From Varroa destructor (taxonomy: Eukaryota; Arthropoda; Arachnida; Mesostigmata; Varroidae): a stretch of DNA of 64,000 bases. Of the stretch, positions 26,576 through 36,401 are shown piece after piece. The notes beneath the pieces were generated by a model, which ran no database searches, was not told where the DNA came from, and worked only from the letters and a program-made list of their open reading frames with translations. Each line of letters starts with the position of its first letter. The first letter of the stretch is position 1. A program made the position numbers and the translations under genes. The stretch covers positions 9,581,959 through 9,645,958 of the forward strand of contig NW_019211455.1 in NCBI RefSeq assembly GCF_002443255.2, in the 5' to 3' direction.

Positions 26576-28768
26576 ATGCCCCTCGTCACTTGGGTGTCCT
26601 TCGCAGTCTACACGGTGGCTGTTCCCAGCAGTGCTCTCTTACCCCACGCACCCCTGGCCGTTGCGCCAGCGCCAGTTGCAGCTGTACCTGCACCACAGGT
26701 GGGCATTACATGCATATACCCATTAAGTATTGCAAATACACCGATGGCTTAACTAAGTTAACACCAAGCCGACCAATAATTTCGAATAGAATCGCACTCT
26801 TACCTTGACATAATTTTATTCCGTTAGTTTCACAGTGATCATTATAATCATTTATCGTAAAGGGAACCAGCCCATACAGCTGTTTAGTGTTCGCATCATA
26901 GTTCGTACTTTTAGCGAAACCTCAATATTAGTGCCACGCCGTTTAAAGCTTGAATTTCGAAATGCATCGCTGACATTGGTAACGGCCATCATTGATTACA
27001 ATAGAATTGTGTTTGCCAGATGTTACTTCGGCTGGGCGCCATTTAAGGCACTGCCAGATGGTGTCTTGCGGTCAACATACCTCCGAAGCTTGACACAAAT
27101 GCACCGACATCTTGACATATATACTATCAAATATATCAGCTAATTTGATAAGGATTTTGAACCTTTCGTCGTTTTGCGACACAGCGTAACGCAAAGTTTG
27201 TTCATTTCTGTGAAGAGATACGTTTTTAGTGCGAGTATGTATGGTTGAAACACATCAAAGTGTCGCTTTCCTGATTTATTATTATGGTCCAATGCGTTAG
27301 CAATTATTTTCACATAGCACCTTTGGCCTTTAGAAGAATCTTTTAGCTGTCAATTTGAAATGGTTGATTGTTTTTTTTCGAGAAAACATATGCACAAGAA
27401 CTTCAAACCTACAAAAAATAAAAATGCAGTTTAAAAAGGAGCCTTGGCCGAACTTATACTTTCAGCTTTAACATTTCGTTACGATTATAAATTAGCAATT
27501 TTAAATAATAATGTATCGTTTATTTCGAGACAACTTCTTTCCGCTGTGCTTGACTAAAGCCAGTAACGCTTCTGTAATCTACGACTTTTTATTTCAAGTG
27601 CACATCTGTTGAAAGAAAAATGGCTGAGAATACTCTTTATTAATATTATGCGTTCTCTTATTGTCTACTTTTCTCGAAGTGCATTTGAATTTTCTGTTTA
27701 TTGAGTAAGGTGAGCGAGTATCTTACCCTTTCAATCTTTAGCCTTACAGCTTCGGCTATGACACGCAAGATGAGTTTGGAACTCGTCAAACCCGTAGTGA
27801 AGTGTCGAACGCAGTCGGAGCCAAAGTTGGCTCGTATGGATATACGGATCCTCACGGAATCTACCGACAGGTAACCTCTACTTCAGTATGTTTCATTTTA
27901 CATTGAGCAATAGGCCCAAAACCATCTGAATTAGTACGCCCGATTAATAGAGATTCGTAGTTGTGGAGCTTTAGTACACTCAACAAGGGCTCGTTCCAAG
28001 AATTCATTAAAAACTTGACTGCAAATTACACTCACTTGTGCTTAGCTGCGTCCACATCGCAGTGAAACATCCTGAACGAAGAACAGATTTCACAGATGCT
28101 TTGCAATGGATTAAGCGCCTATTTCACAGTACCTTTATACGATAGATCGGAATCCCTGCTTTAAAGATATATGTAATCACTTCACGGTAAAATAATATAT
28201 TAGGTTTGTAGCATCTATCTGTTCGAATACATGATAAAAAAGCCTCCCTACTTGTTAGATCACTAAAGCAAATAAAAAATCGCTGAAAAGCCACTTGAGT
28301 CGAGAATATTCTTGTTTGTATAACAGACGAACGATGTGGGCCCAACTAAAATGAACGAAGCTTGACCCTTAAATTCCCACGGTATCAGTTACGTGGTGTT
28401 TAAACACGGCAAATTGTATAGATTCAACCCACGTAGCCAATTATCTACTTGTACTTATTTGAGCATGAATTAGTGTATTTTTCTAAAAAGAAATTATTTT
28501 CATTGAACTTTAAGCAACTAAGTTAACCAAATGTTATGAGTCACCTGAAACTATGCTCCCTTTCTAGGTAAACTATATCGCTGATGCGGCTGGTTTTCGA
28601 GCCTCCATTTCGACAAATGAACCCGGCACCTCGGCAAGTGCTACCGGGGCAGCCCTTTACAACGCCCCTACCACCTACGTAGCACCTGCGCCTGCTCGAA
28701 TTGTAGCCACGCCCATTGCACCGGCATCACCTGTCCTTACTCCTAACCAAGTCCACTACCATGGGTAA
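26576..28768 (+). CDS. RR-type (chitin_bind_4) arachnid cuticle protein, three coding exons
   Basis: Secreted structural protein that binds chitin in the exoskeleton. Exons are 26576-26698, 27742-27870 and 28568-28768, all joined in phase 0, giving 150 residues. Exon 1 starts MPLVTWVSFAVYTVAVPSSA, a likely signal peptide with cleavage near residue 20, followed by an Ala/Pro/Val stretch. Exon 2 opens the Rebers-Riddiford domain at PYSFGYDTQDEFG (42-54) and reaches GSYGYTDPHGIYRQ (71-84). Exon 3 completes it with VNYIADAAGFRA (85-96) and NEPGTS (101-106), then a low-complexity Ala/Pro tail ending VHYHG. The NEPGT ending is typical of mite, tick and spider cuticle proteins. A good acceptor (TTTATAG) directly precedes the ATG, so an untranslated or very short coding first exon probably lies upstream; I could not place it. 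Family assignment is firm; the exact N-terminus is less so. Confidence 0.93.
26699..27741 (+). other. Cuticle gene intron 1
   Basis: 1.04 kb, phase 0, between the secretion/Ala-Pro exon and the first half of the RR domain. Nothing else recognised. Confidence 0.9.
27871..28567 (+). other. Cuticle gene intron 2
   Basis: 697 bases, phase 0, splitting the RR domain between IYRQ and VNYIAD. Donor GTAACC, acceptor TTTCTAG. Nothing else seen. Confidence 0.9.
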
Positions 28769-28964
28769 TTCCAACCACATGCCAACTATTTTGACATTAT
28801 CAGCACAATTTCAGAGGAACTGTCAGTGTTACGATGCTGATCATTGAAGCAGGGAACGTCTTGATCATACTTCTCATGAGTGACTACAGTTTCTTAAGCG
28901 TCGACATTTTCAACAACATTAATTGCTAAAAACCGAAAAGATGAAGATAGTAAAGGTAAAAACA

Positions 28965-28970
28965 AATAAA
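28965..28970 (+). terminator. Candidate polyadenylation signal of the cuticle gene
   Basis: AATAAA lies about 200 bases past the stop codon at 28768, a plausible 3'-UTR length. No transcript evidence is available. Confidence 0.45.
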
Positions 28971-29295
28971 TGTATAAAACCTGTATTTGGACTGATTTCG
29001 GATAATAAGCAAATATTGTTTTCAACAATTTGCCATCAAACCGGTGTGACTTCAATGACTCGTTATAGCCGCAGTAGCACCTGAAGACAACTAATATTAA
29101 GAAACATTTACGCAGCCATATTTGAAACGAATGAATGTATGCATAATATTCAAGTATACGATGGACTCACATTATACAGATTTCGAAACTAGAGACTGCT
29201 TAAATGAGAATCATCGTCAATTGCCATATTACTTCAGATAGACTTCTAATCTTGCTCGTACATTCGTTGTAGGCGTCGTGTCTGTATGAATGTAA

Positions 29296-29299
<4 letters not shown>

Positions 29300-29342
<43 letters not shown>
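29300..29342. repeat. TA microsatellite
   Basis: About 21 uninterrupted TA units between the cuticle gene and FAD synthase. Confidence 0.97.
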
Positions 29343-29343
<1 letters not shown>

Positions 29344-29707
29344 TAACTTAATGCAAATCATTCAATAAAGTGTACTGAATTTCGTCAATATGGTCGTACA
29401 GGATAATTATACAAGGATTAGTTTGTTACTTAATACCGTGCACATAGACACATACACACATGCAGAAACACATAAGCAGAATCCGTCGTTTAAATCGGCA
29501 ATTCAGAATGACGGCCATAATGGGCGACACATGCTCCGCGCGCCTACCTTTGGCGCCGTACTTCTGAGTTGAGAGGTAAATCCTAGTTAGGAAATAAAGC
29601 GAAGTGACTAAAATTATATTGAAACCTTTGGTTTTTATGGTACTCGTCAACTTCTTTTGCATCCATATAAGCACGTCAGTATTCACTGTAGTTATTGCTA
29701 GATATAA

Positions 29708-29713
29708 TTTATT
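29708..29713 (-). terminator. Candidate polyadenylation signal of FAD synthase
   Basis: AATAAA on the minus strand about 340 bases beyond the stop codon at 30051. It sits in the 1.3-kb interval shared with the convergent cuticle gene. It could also be chance in AT-rich DNA. Confidence 0.35.
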
Positions 29714-29809
29714 TTAAAAGTTTCATGTAAAGTTTTAGTTTTAGTGATGCTATGCTTACGGATAGCACACTGTTTCAACAGCACTAAAGGACGCTTCCGA
29801 TAATACCAA

Positions 29810-29812
<3 letters not shown>

Positions 29813-29842
<30 letters not shown>
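29813..29842. repeat. AT microsatellite
   Basis: About 15 AT units, 240 bases beyond the FAD synthase stop codon, probably within or near its 3' UTR. Confidence 0.95.
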
Positions 29843-29846
<4 letters not shown>

Positions 29847-30050
29847 ATAATTCATGCCTATGTATAAATGTATATCCAGTATCCAGACAGGCTTAAGGCT
29901 CTTATAACGAATATATTCACTCAATAAATTTGCATCTACTGTTTGCAAAGAACCGCACATACCGACGGTAGTGCGTAACAGACAATTTTGTTCACCATAT
30001 ATTTCATAACGAGTCACTTCAACATTGTAACTAAATCTATATAACAGATA

Positions 30051-31676
30051 CTATCGTCGGCCAATTCGTTCCGCAGAATTATCATCTAAAAGGTAAGCTG
30101 CCCGAAATCGGGTCACTCCGCGCTCATCCACGTAGATTAGCTTAGGGTTAGGCGTACTTTGCTTTCCTAACGATGAGAAACCTTGATCGTACAATGGACA
30201 GTAAGGAATATGGAGATCTCGAAGAAATTTCCACACTTCTTTATAGTTCCAATTCAATATAGGGAAGGCCCTCATTGCCTGGGGCCAATCAGAGTCCGTC
30301 GCATTGAAGTGATTAAGTGTATCCCCCTTCGGATCGACAGTACGATTTCCCAAAAGAAACAGTTTCAGGCCCGAATCAATGGCCTGCTTTAAGGCTTCCT
30401 TGTAAGATGCGTTAATTGTTATAAGGTGGGCTCCGTAAAATGTTACAGAATCTTCAATGAACTTTTCAACTTCAGGTCGGCCATCCTCCGAACGTACATA
30501 TAACCAATTTTGTTTGGTCTTAATGTCCGTTTCCTTGACGTGCTCTTGGAGGGCAGCATAGTATAGGTATGCTACAATCGTGCAGTCCTTTCCACCAGAG
30601 AACGCCACACAAATTTCCTCGGGTTTGTAAAGTCTAAGAGCTTTGCAGACAACATCGTATGCTTCTCTAACGAAAGGGTGTTTCGCGGCAAGGATTTCGA
30701 TTCGTCTGTGCGCTGCTTCGAGGGGGTTACTTAAAAAATTATCAATAATAGCACCACTGGGCAAGCTGTTACGGAAATAATTTTCTACTTCGTCAAGATG
30801 TGCTGGGTTGCTAGCCTCTATCCGTAGTCTGGTCTTATAATAATCTCCATGGAAGTGAGGGTAAGAGCCAAATTTCACATCTTTAAACTTGGACACCGCT
30901 TCGTTTAGCTGTTCAGTTATGCTAGCCTCGTCCAGAGAGAGGAACAGTTCTCGGGTGATTTCAGGCATCTCTTCGAGGCCGAGGCGTTCTACGATTACAG
31001 GAAACAGCTTTTCTGTAATAAGTGGCACTCCTGGCAAAATTATAATGTTATCCAGCCTGACCAAACACGACGTGAACACGCGGGAGTTGTGAACAACTTG
31101 CGCTATGATCGACTCCGCCCGTTCAGGAATTCGAGCGAATTTTGTTAACGGACTATCCTCAGTCAGATCGTTCCCAAAGTATAACTTGCATAAATCCCAC
31201 AGGTCCTGTCGCAAGACAATTTGTTGATCGAAAGCTTTCGCGATCGCTGCATACGTGATATCATCGTGGGTTGGCCCGACGCCTCCGCAAGTAAACACAA
31301 AATTGTGTTTTCCGGCAAACTCCTTAACAACGCTACCGATCTCGTCGATTTCGTCGCCGACAAATACAATTCGCCTTACACTAACACCGTATCGATGAAG
31401 ATTTTTTAGTAGGAAGTACGCATTTGCGTCACGAACGTCACCCCGAAGAACTTCGTCGCCGATGATTACGATGCCCGCACTCAACCTGCCAGTTGCGCCG
31501 GTGGTACCTGTTTTCGGCGAACTACTGCAACTGCAACGTTTGAAATAGCGTCCGCTATTGCTTGATACTGCAGTAAGGCGTGCCACCACAAGGTTGCTCC
31601 CGGCTAGAAAAGGCCGACAAAGCCGAAAAATCGAATTCAGCATACCGAAGACAGGCCCATTTCTACAGATGGGCAT
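30051..31676 (-). CDS. FLAD1: FAD synthase (molybdopterin-binding-like plus PAPS-reductase domains)
   Basis: Adenylates FMN with ATP to make FAD. The coding region is one uninterrupted exon. The frame is open back to a TTG at 31721; the first in-frame ATG is at 31676 (541 residues) and the next at 31643 (530 residues). Numbering from the first ATG, residues 66-230 form a MoaB/CinA-like domain with GDEVLRGD near 73 and GGVGPTHDD at 131-139. Residues 350-510 form the catalytic PAPS-reductase-like domain with the PP-loop SGGKDC (360-365), LLGNR (441-445) and YDQGFSSLG (496-504). The C-terminus AAYLLDD matches the family. From the second ATG the first ~60 residues are rich in Arg, Ser, Lys and Ala with no acidic residue, as in a mitochondrial presequence; this is inference. 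A putative 5'-UTR intron (31663-31761) would remove the first ATG and favour 31643. Two-domain order and length match animal FLAD1. Confidence 0.96.
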   Translation of the reverse strand: MPICRNGPVFGMLNSIFRLCRPFLAGSNLVVARLTAVSSNSGRYFKRCSCSSSPKTGTTGATGRLSAGIVIIGDEVLRGDVRDANAYFLLKNLHRYGVSVRRIVFVGDEIDEIGSVVKEFAGKHNFVFTCGGVGPTHDDITYAAIAKAFDQQIVLRQDLWDLCKLYFGNDLTEDSPLTKFARIPERAESIIAQVVHNSRVFTSCLVRLDNIIILPGVPLITEKLFPVIVERLGLEEMPEITRELFLSLDEASITEQLNEAVSKFKDVKFGSYPHFHGDYYKTRLRIEASNPAHLDEVENYFRNSLPSGAIIDNFLSNPLEAAHRRIEILAAKHPFVREAYDVVCKALRLYKPEEICVAFSGGKDCTIVAYLYYAALQEHVKETDIKTKQNWLYVRSEDGRPEVEKFIEDSVTFYGAHLITINASYKEALKQAIDSGLKLFLLGNRTVDPKGDTLNHFNATDSDWPQAMRAFPILNWNYKEVWKFLRDLHIPYCPLYDQGFSSLGKQSTPNPKLIYVDERGVTRFRAAYLLDDNSAERIGRR

Positions 31677-31761
31677 GTGGAAAGCCGTAATCGGAAAGCA
31701 AATACAGACAAACGACAGCAAAACAAAGCAGAAATTTTCGTTTTAAAAAATCGTTACTTAC
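31663..31761 (-). other. Putative short intron in the 5' UTR of FAD synthase
   Basis: On the minus strand a strong donor (GTAAGT, starting at 31761) and an acceptor (ATCTGTAG, ending at 31663) bracket 99 bases just upstream of the gene. Splicing would delete the ATG at 31676 and leave the ATG at 31643 as the in-frame start. An out-of-frame ATG directly after the acceptor would give a very short upstream frame. Seen as sequence signals only. Confidence 0.4.
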
Positions 31762-34700
31762 GTAACCGTAATAAATCAGACGTACTGACTTCACAAAGAA
31801 GGCTTCATTAACCTCAACTATATGCCAGAGACAAATCATTGCTGGATCGAATCAGGGCAAATGCGCTATAATTTTAGATGCTTCGGGTGTCATATTAATT
31901 AACAACACGAACACCTTTCATATACCATAGATATAGGAAATGACCATACTATTTTTAGATGAAATCAATAGTCTAACATAAATGATTTATATCTATCGTT
32001 TGTGCCGTATCCTTAATTAGGCCTAATTGAAAGTTATAATATGCCTTATCTTATACACTGTGCAGCAGATTCAATTTTAATGTTTGCTTTTCAAAAACAA
32101 TGCTCGCGTTTGCTTTAAAAAAGAAAATAAAAAAAACAAACTCACATTGTAATAATAACAATAATTTGACTGAGAAATACACATGTCAACCTGACTACGC
32201 ACCGAGCAGTAAAAACTGGCGACAGCTTCGGTTCACGTACGTTATGTCATTGGACATTCGAATGTTCTGTAGACAAAATCTCTTCATATTGCTGATAATC
32301 AGGTTGGCGTATTTCCAACGATTACTAGTTACTCTGCTGTTAGGCTTTAAGTATGAAAATGCTTATTCCATTTTTGCTAATTCTAGTCCAATTCTGTTGT
32401 TGGACGTCGCTTCGCGTTCTGAATCTAGACCACTCCGGGTATCCTGCTAGAAACGCTTTCACTTTATTGCATCATTACGGGGCAAGATGGTTATTCCAAT
32501 AATTCAAGATGTACCATTAGGACTCGTCGTGAAATGAACTACGCATACGCTTAACCAATAGATATATTCATTTTTTTTTTGAACTCATACGAATTGTTTC
32601 GTTACACGAATTATTATAAATCGCCAAACGATCAGCAAGCCTACGTCATGACCGCAGCCGCTGTAACCGGGCCCACTTGATGCCCCTGTGTACAATTGGA
32701 GGTGCCTTTTTAAAATTTAGTTTCGAATCAAACTAAAGGCCATTATTAGCAAATCTACCTAAATGCTCAATCTGCAACGACCGGTGTCAAACACCTTTTT
32801 CATGGGCAGTTAGCACGTGACACCTATTAGTACTTGGGCCGCTACAACACGTATTAACATAGGAAACTCAGGTCCGACTTCCTTTAGCGTGACACACGAA
32901 TTTTTTTCCTTCCAGACATGCATAATAAACATTACTTGACAAAAGAAAAAGCAGTGCTTCTTTATTTTTTACTTGAAAGCTATGTATGGGCCATGATCTG
33001 TGTTTAAGCCCAACACGAGATTTCATATTGCCAACGAATGTTCCGTAGACCAATCTTCCCTTTTATTTAGCAAGGACGGTTTTCACTTATTTAGACTATT
33101 ATTCAGCTACTCTATTCAAAATATTCAAGTCTAGGATATGCGTATACCGCAAACTGAATTGGCGCCCTACCCTTTTCCCTAACCTTCGCAACGTAGCGTG
33201 TTTTATTTAGTTTCGTACGCCGGTGAATAGGAACACGTGATCGACATCGATTACGAACATTTTTGGGTTATACAAATCCAACTTGTCTAGTATTTTTACG
33301 GATATCACAAGGTCGGAAAACGGATAACCATAGACAGGCTGTCCAGACAAACAGTGACAATTCAGTGGTACTGTTTTTTTACACTTTATTGCTCCGAGAC
33401 AGACAATTATCGAGTTGCGAAATTATAAGGAACTGTAAATATATCGATCCTTTCGCCTCACTATGACGTCACATCCTAAAAAATCATCTCTGATTCCTAT
33501 TCAATAGCAGTTGATCCATTTGGTAAATTACATACGTCTTTTTTATTAGCCGTAATAATTACCACAGGCTCTTTCTCAACTAATATTCGAGTCTCAAGTT
33601 TACACAGCTTTGTTCTCTATTCAAATTTTGCTTGATTTGAAATTTGAAAATGTTTACTTCTTGTAAGGCAGTAAGTCTGAACGGGTACGCTACCCCACAG
33701 GTACGAAACCGGAAGTAGTGCTCTCCGAGCACATTAGGTTTCTTCTTATTTTCACCCACTATCCGCAAACAGAATTGTCTGTTCTTAACAACAGACACTC
33801 GTTAATTAGTTCTGCGCTAGACAACGCGCTTGAGCTTGTAAGTAAACCTTTCGACTGTAATACTATATAATCCCTTAAAATTCCGCCAGATAGAACAACG
33901 CTTGATCGCTTATAGAAAAATAGTAAAGGGCGTTAAAAGTAATACTGTCAATTTGATGCAAGGCGATTATGGTAGAAGCTCATCGCACCTCAGAGAGATT
34001 GTAGCGACACTTCGACGTTACGTGGAGCATTTAGCAAGTAACCGCCTCGCAGACATTACCTCCACTTAATCTTATGACGTGCACGCGGCACCTCTATAGC
34101 TCAGGATTGTCCAGTGGAATAATCAACGGCACGATACTGTTGAATAATAGTTGTAAAATCCAATGAAGTCGCCCACAGCGAAGCAGTGACGCTGCATGAT
34201 TTAGTCAAACGCAATCAGGCAAGATAGTATTCGGCTCGAAGCTCAAAACGAAAAAAATCAACTGGTCACAGAGCGTTCTACGAGCGTACACAAGTGTGAC
34301 ATCTATCAACCGTATATTAAAAAATAATAATACAATGTCGTGTGGGCACAGTTCCAATTCTTCAAACTTTGCTAATATATTAAGGGTCAATTAACTTTCA
34401 ATTGTTTTGCGTATTCACTTGTACGTATTACGCCGTCTTCGAAAGTGGTTAGGAGACGACATTTACCAGTGACGTGATGATAATATCCGACGCGAAATGA
34501 ATCGGTTGCTGTTAGCTGCTTTCAAAGCGATAAAGAACCTAGGAATCTTCACTTTGTTTATCCTGTTTCTTTTCGAAGGCGACGAGCGAACGTCGGACAG
34601 AACTCACTTCAGCGTTTCGTTCCACTCACTTTGCTAGCGTATATAATACGAACGTTCGAAACGACGAGGTGCTTGCCATGGCACCTCAATCCTCCCTCCT

Positions 34701-36401
34701 GGGGGACAACGTAAACAATGGGAGAGGGTGGTTCTGTGGCTAGCTTTATTCTCGATATTAAAAAGCGAAAAGAGTATGACCCACATCTGATAATCACATA
34801 GGATTTTCGTTAGAAACTTGTTTCGTTAGAATTTCCCCTGGAGAATGTAATTGATCCTTATTAATTGATTTTCACAGCTAGGCTACAAGCGAGTGCGGAA
34901 ACTTCTATCAAATTTTGTATCTCGCCTTGATCAAGCACCGAAAACGAATACAAATAAGATACAGCGTACTCGCTGTAGTAAATCTGCGCGTTGCTCAGCT
35001 GGCATTCCGCCTGCATTTTCTCGATTCTTTCTCCGCCTTCACATTTAAATCTAGCGCGGCGCTCCTACACAACTGCCGATAGCCGCCTGCAGCTGGCAGC
35101 CACGAGGGCGTCTTCTGCCGTCGTCTGCGCGAACCCTTCTCTTCCTTACCTATGCCTGATGTGTCCTTTCCATTTGCGGCGATTGTACACACCACACCAA
35201 CCCATGCTAGCCCATTCGAATGACGAACTTGTCTATTTATTATTGTTGTCCGGTCTCACCCTCGCTCAACCCGCTAGTTGCCCTTACCTATTACTTCGGT
35301 TGTTTATTGGTTTGAGTTACTGCCGCTCCTGCCGCCTCATCCGCGGCTACCACTACATCCTACACCCGTCGCTTATCGGCGGGTCCTCTTTTCCATACGA
35401 GGATAGGACAGGGAAGCAACAAGGTCCGAGAGCGCCCATGGTCCGTTTATTCCCGCCGTTACAAATCGCTGACACTAGTGAGCATTGCTAACATCAACCA
35501 GGACTATCTCTGCGGCTGCTATTCTGGCCAGTGAAGACGAAAAGCCCCTGGGCCGCCACCACATGGAAGAGAATTAGCAGAACGAAAGCACATTATATCT
35601 GCAGGCCGCCCATTGTAGTCACCATCGTAACGCAAAGCGACAACTATTAGTAGGCAAAGTTTTGGCACGATCGGCAGCAGAACATCCAAGAACCGGAAAG
35701 TAGTAATCGGGTCGCAGAGATTTGTGGACACCAATTAGGATAAGCGAACAGTTCAAAAAATCGACAGTCGGAGCGACACCCGAAAAAACCGACGAGCGAA
35801 CAGACGAGATGTTCAATGCTGCATTGTTATAGGTGGACAATGCTGCTGCAGCTAGAAGTTGCAGGAACTGGCAATAGTTGGTAGTACTAGTAATAATATT
35901 AAGACTCAATGACCAGTGACGATTGAATAGAGCTAGGAGGATTCGGGAAGGCTCTTGCTGATGAACATCTCTTTCCGGGGGTCAAATCGACACTGACGGC
36001 TTTCGCGCTGATCGACAATTGGATGCTGCCTGAAGCAGACTTTGTATGCGGTGCCTCAAAAAAAATCTTTTTGTGTCAGCGGATACTGTTCGTGATGTTG
36101 ATTAGTGCTCCTTTCTCTGCCGTTCGCAGTGTGTGGAACCGTATCGATGTTGCAGAGGTCGCAGTTGAAAAAACGCAAACCTTGTGTTTTAAACTCTCAG
36201 TATGTTGAGAACAGACCACTGAGTACCTGCGGCAGGGATTTTCACGACGGCAAAGTGAAAGAAAATAGGTGAAAAATAAACGTGGAGAAAAGTTGGCATG
36301 CAGTTATAGGTATTGTACATGTTGGAACACACACGGTGATTCATCGTAGTCCTCCTCCACAAGACCTCCAGCAGCCAGAACAAAGATCAGACAGTGGCAA
36401 A
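31762..36401. other. Divergent intergenic region, FAD synthase to ACER3
   Basis: 4.6 kb. Mostly AT-rich from 31.8 to 34.9 kb. From about 35.0 to 36.2 kb it is distinctly GC-richer, which may mark the ACER3 promoter or 5' UTR (inference). The long frames there begin at TTG and match no family I know. Confidence 0.6.

Larger units (their letters stand above)
28769..30050. other. Convergent intergenic region, cuticle gene to FAD synthase
   Basis: 1.28 kb of AT-rich DNA holding the presumed 3' UTRs of both genes, candidate poly-A signals on each strand and two TA arrays. No gene seen. Confidence 0.8.

Noticed and set aside
34991..35491. 166-codon plus-strand frame
   Set aside because: Starts at TTG, resembles no family I know and has low-order Leu/Ser/Pro composition expected from GC-richer non-coding DNA.
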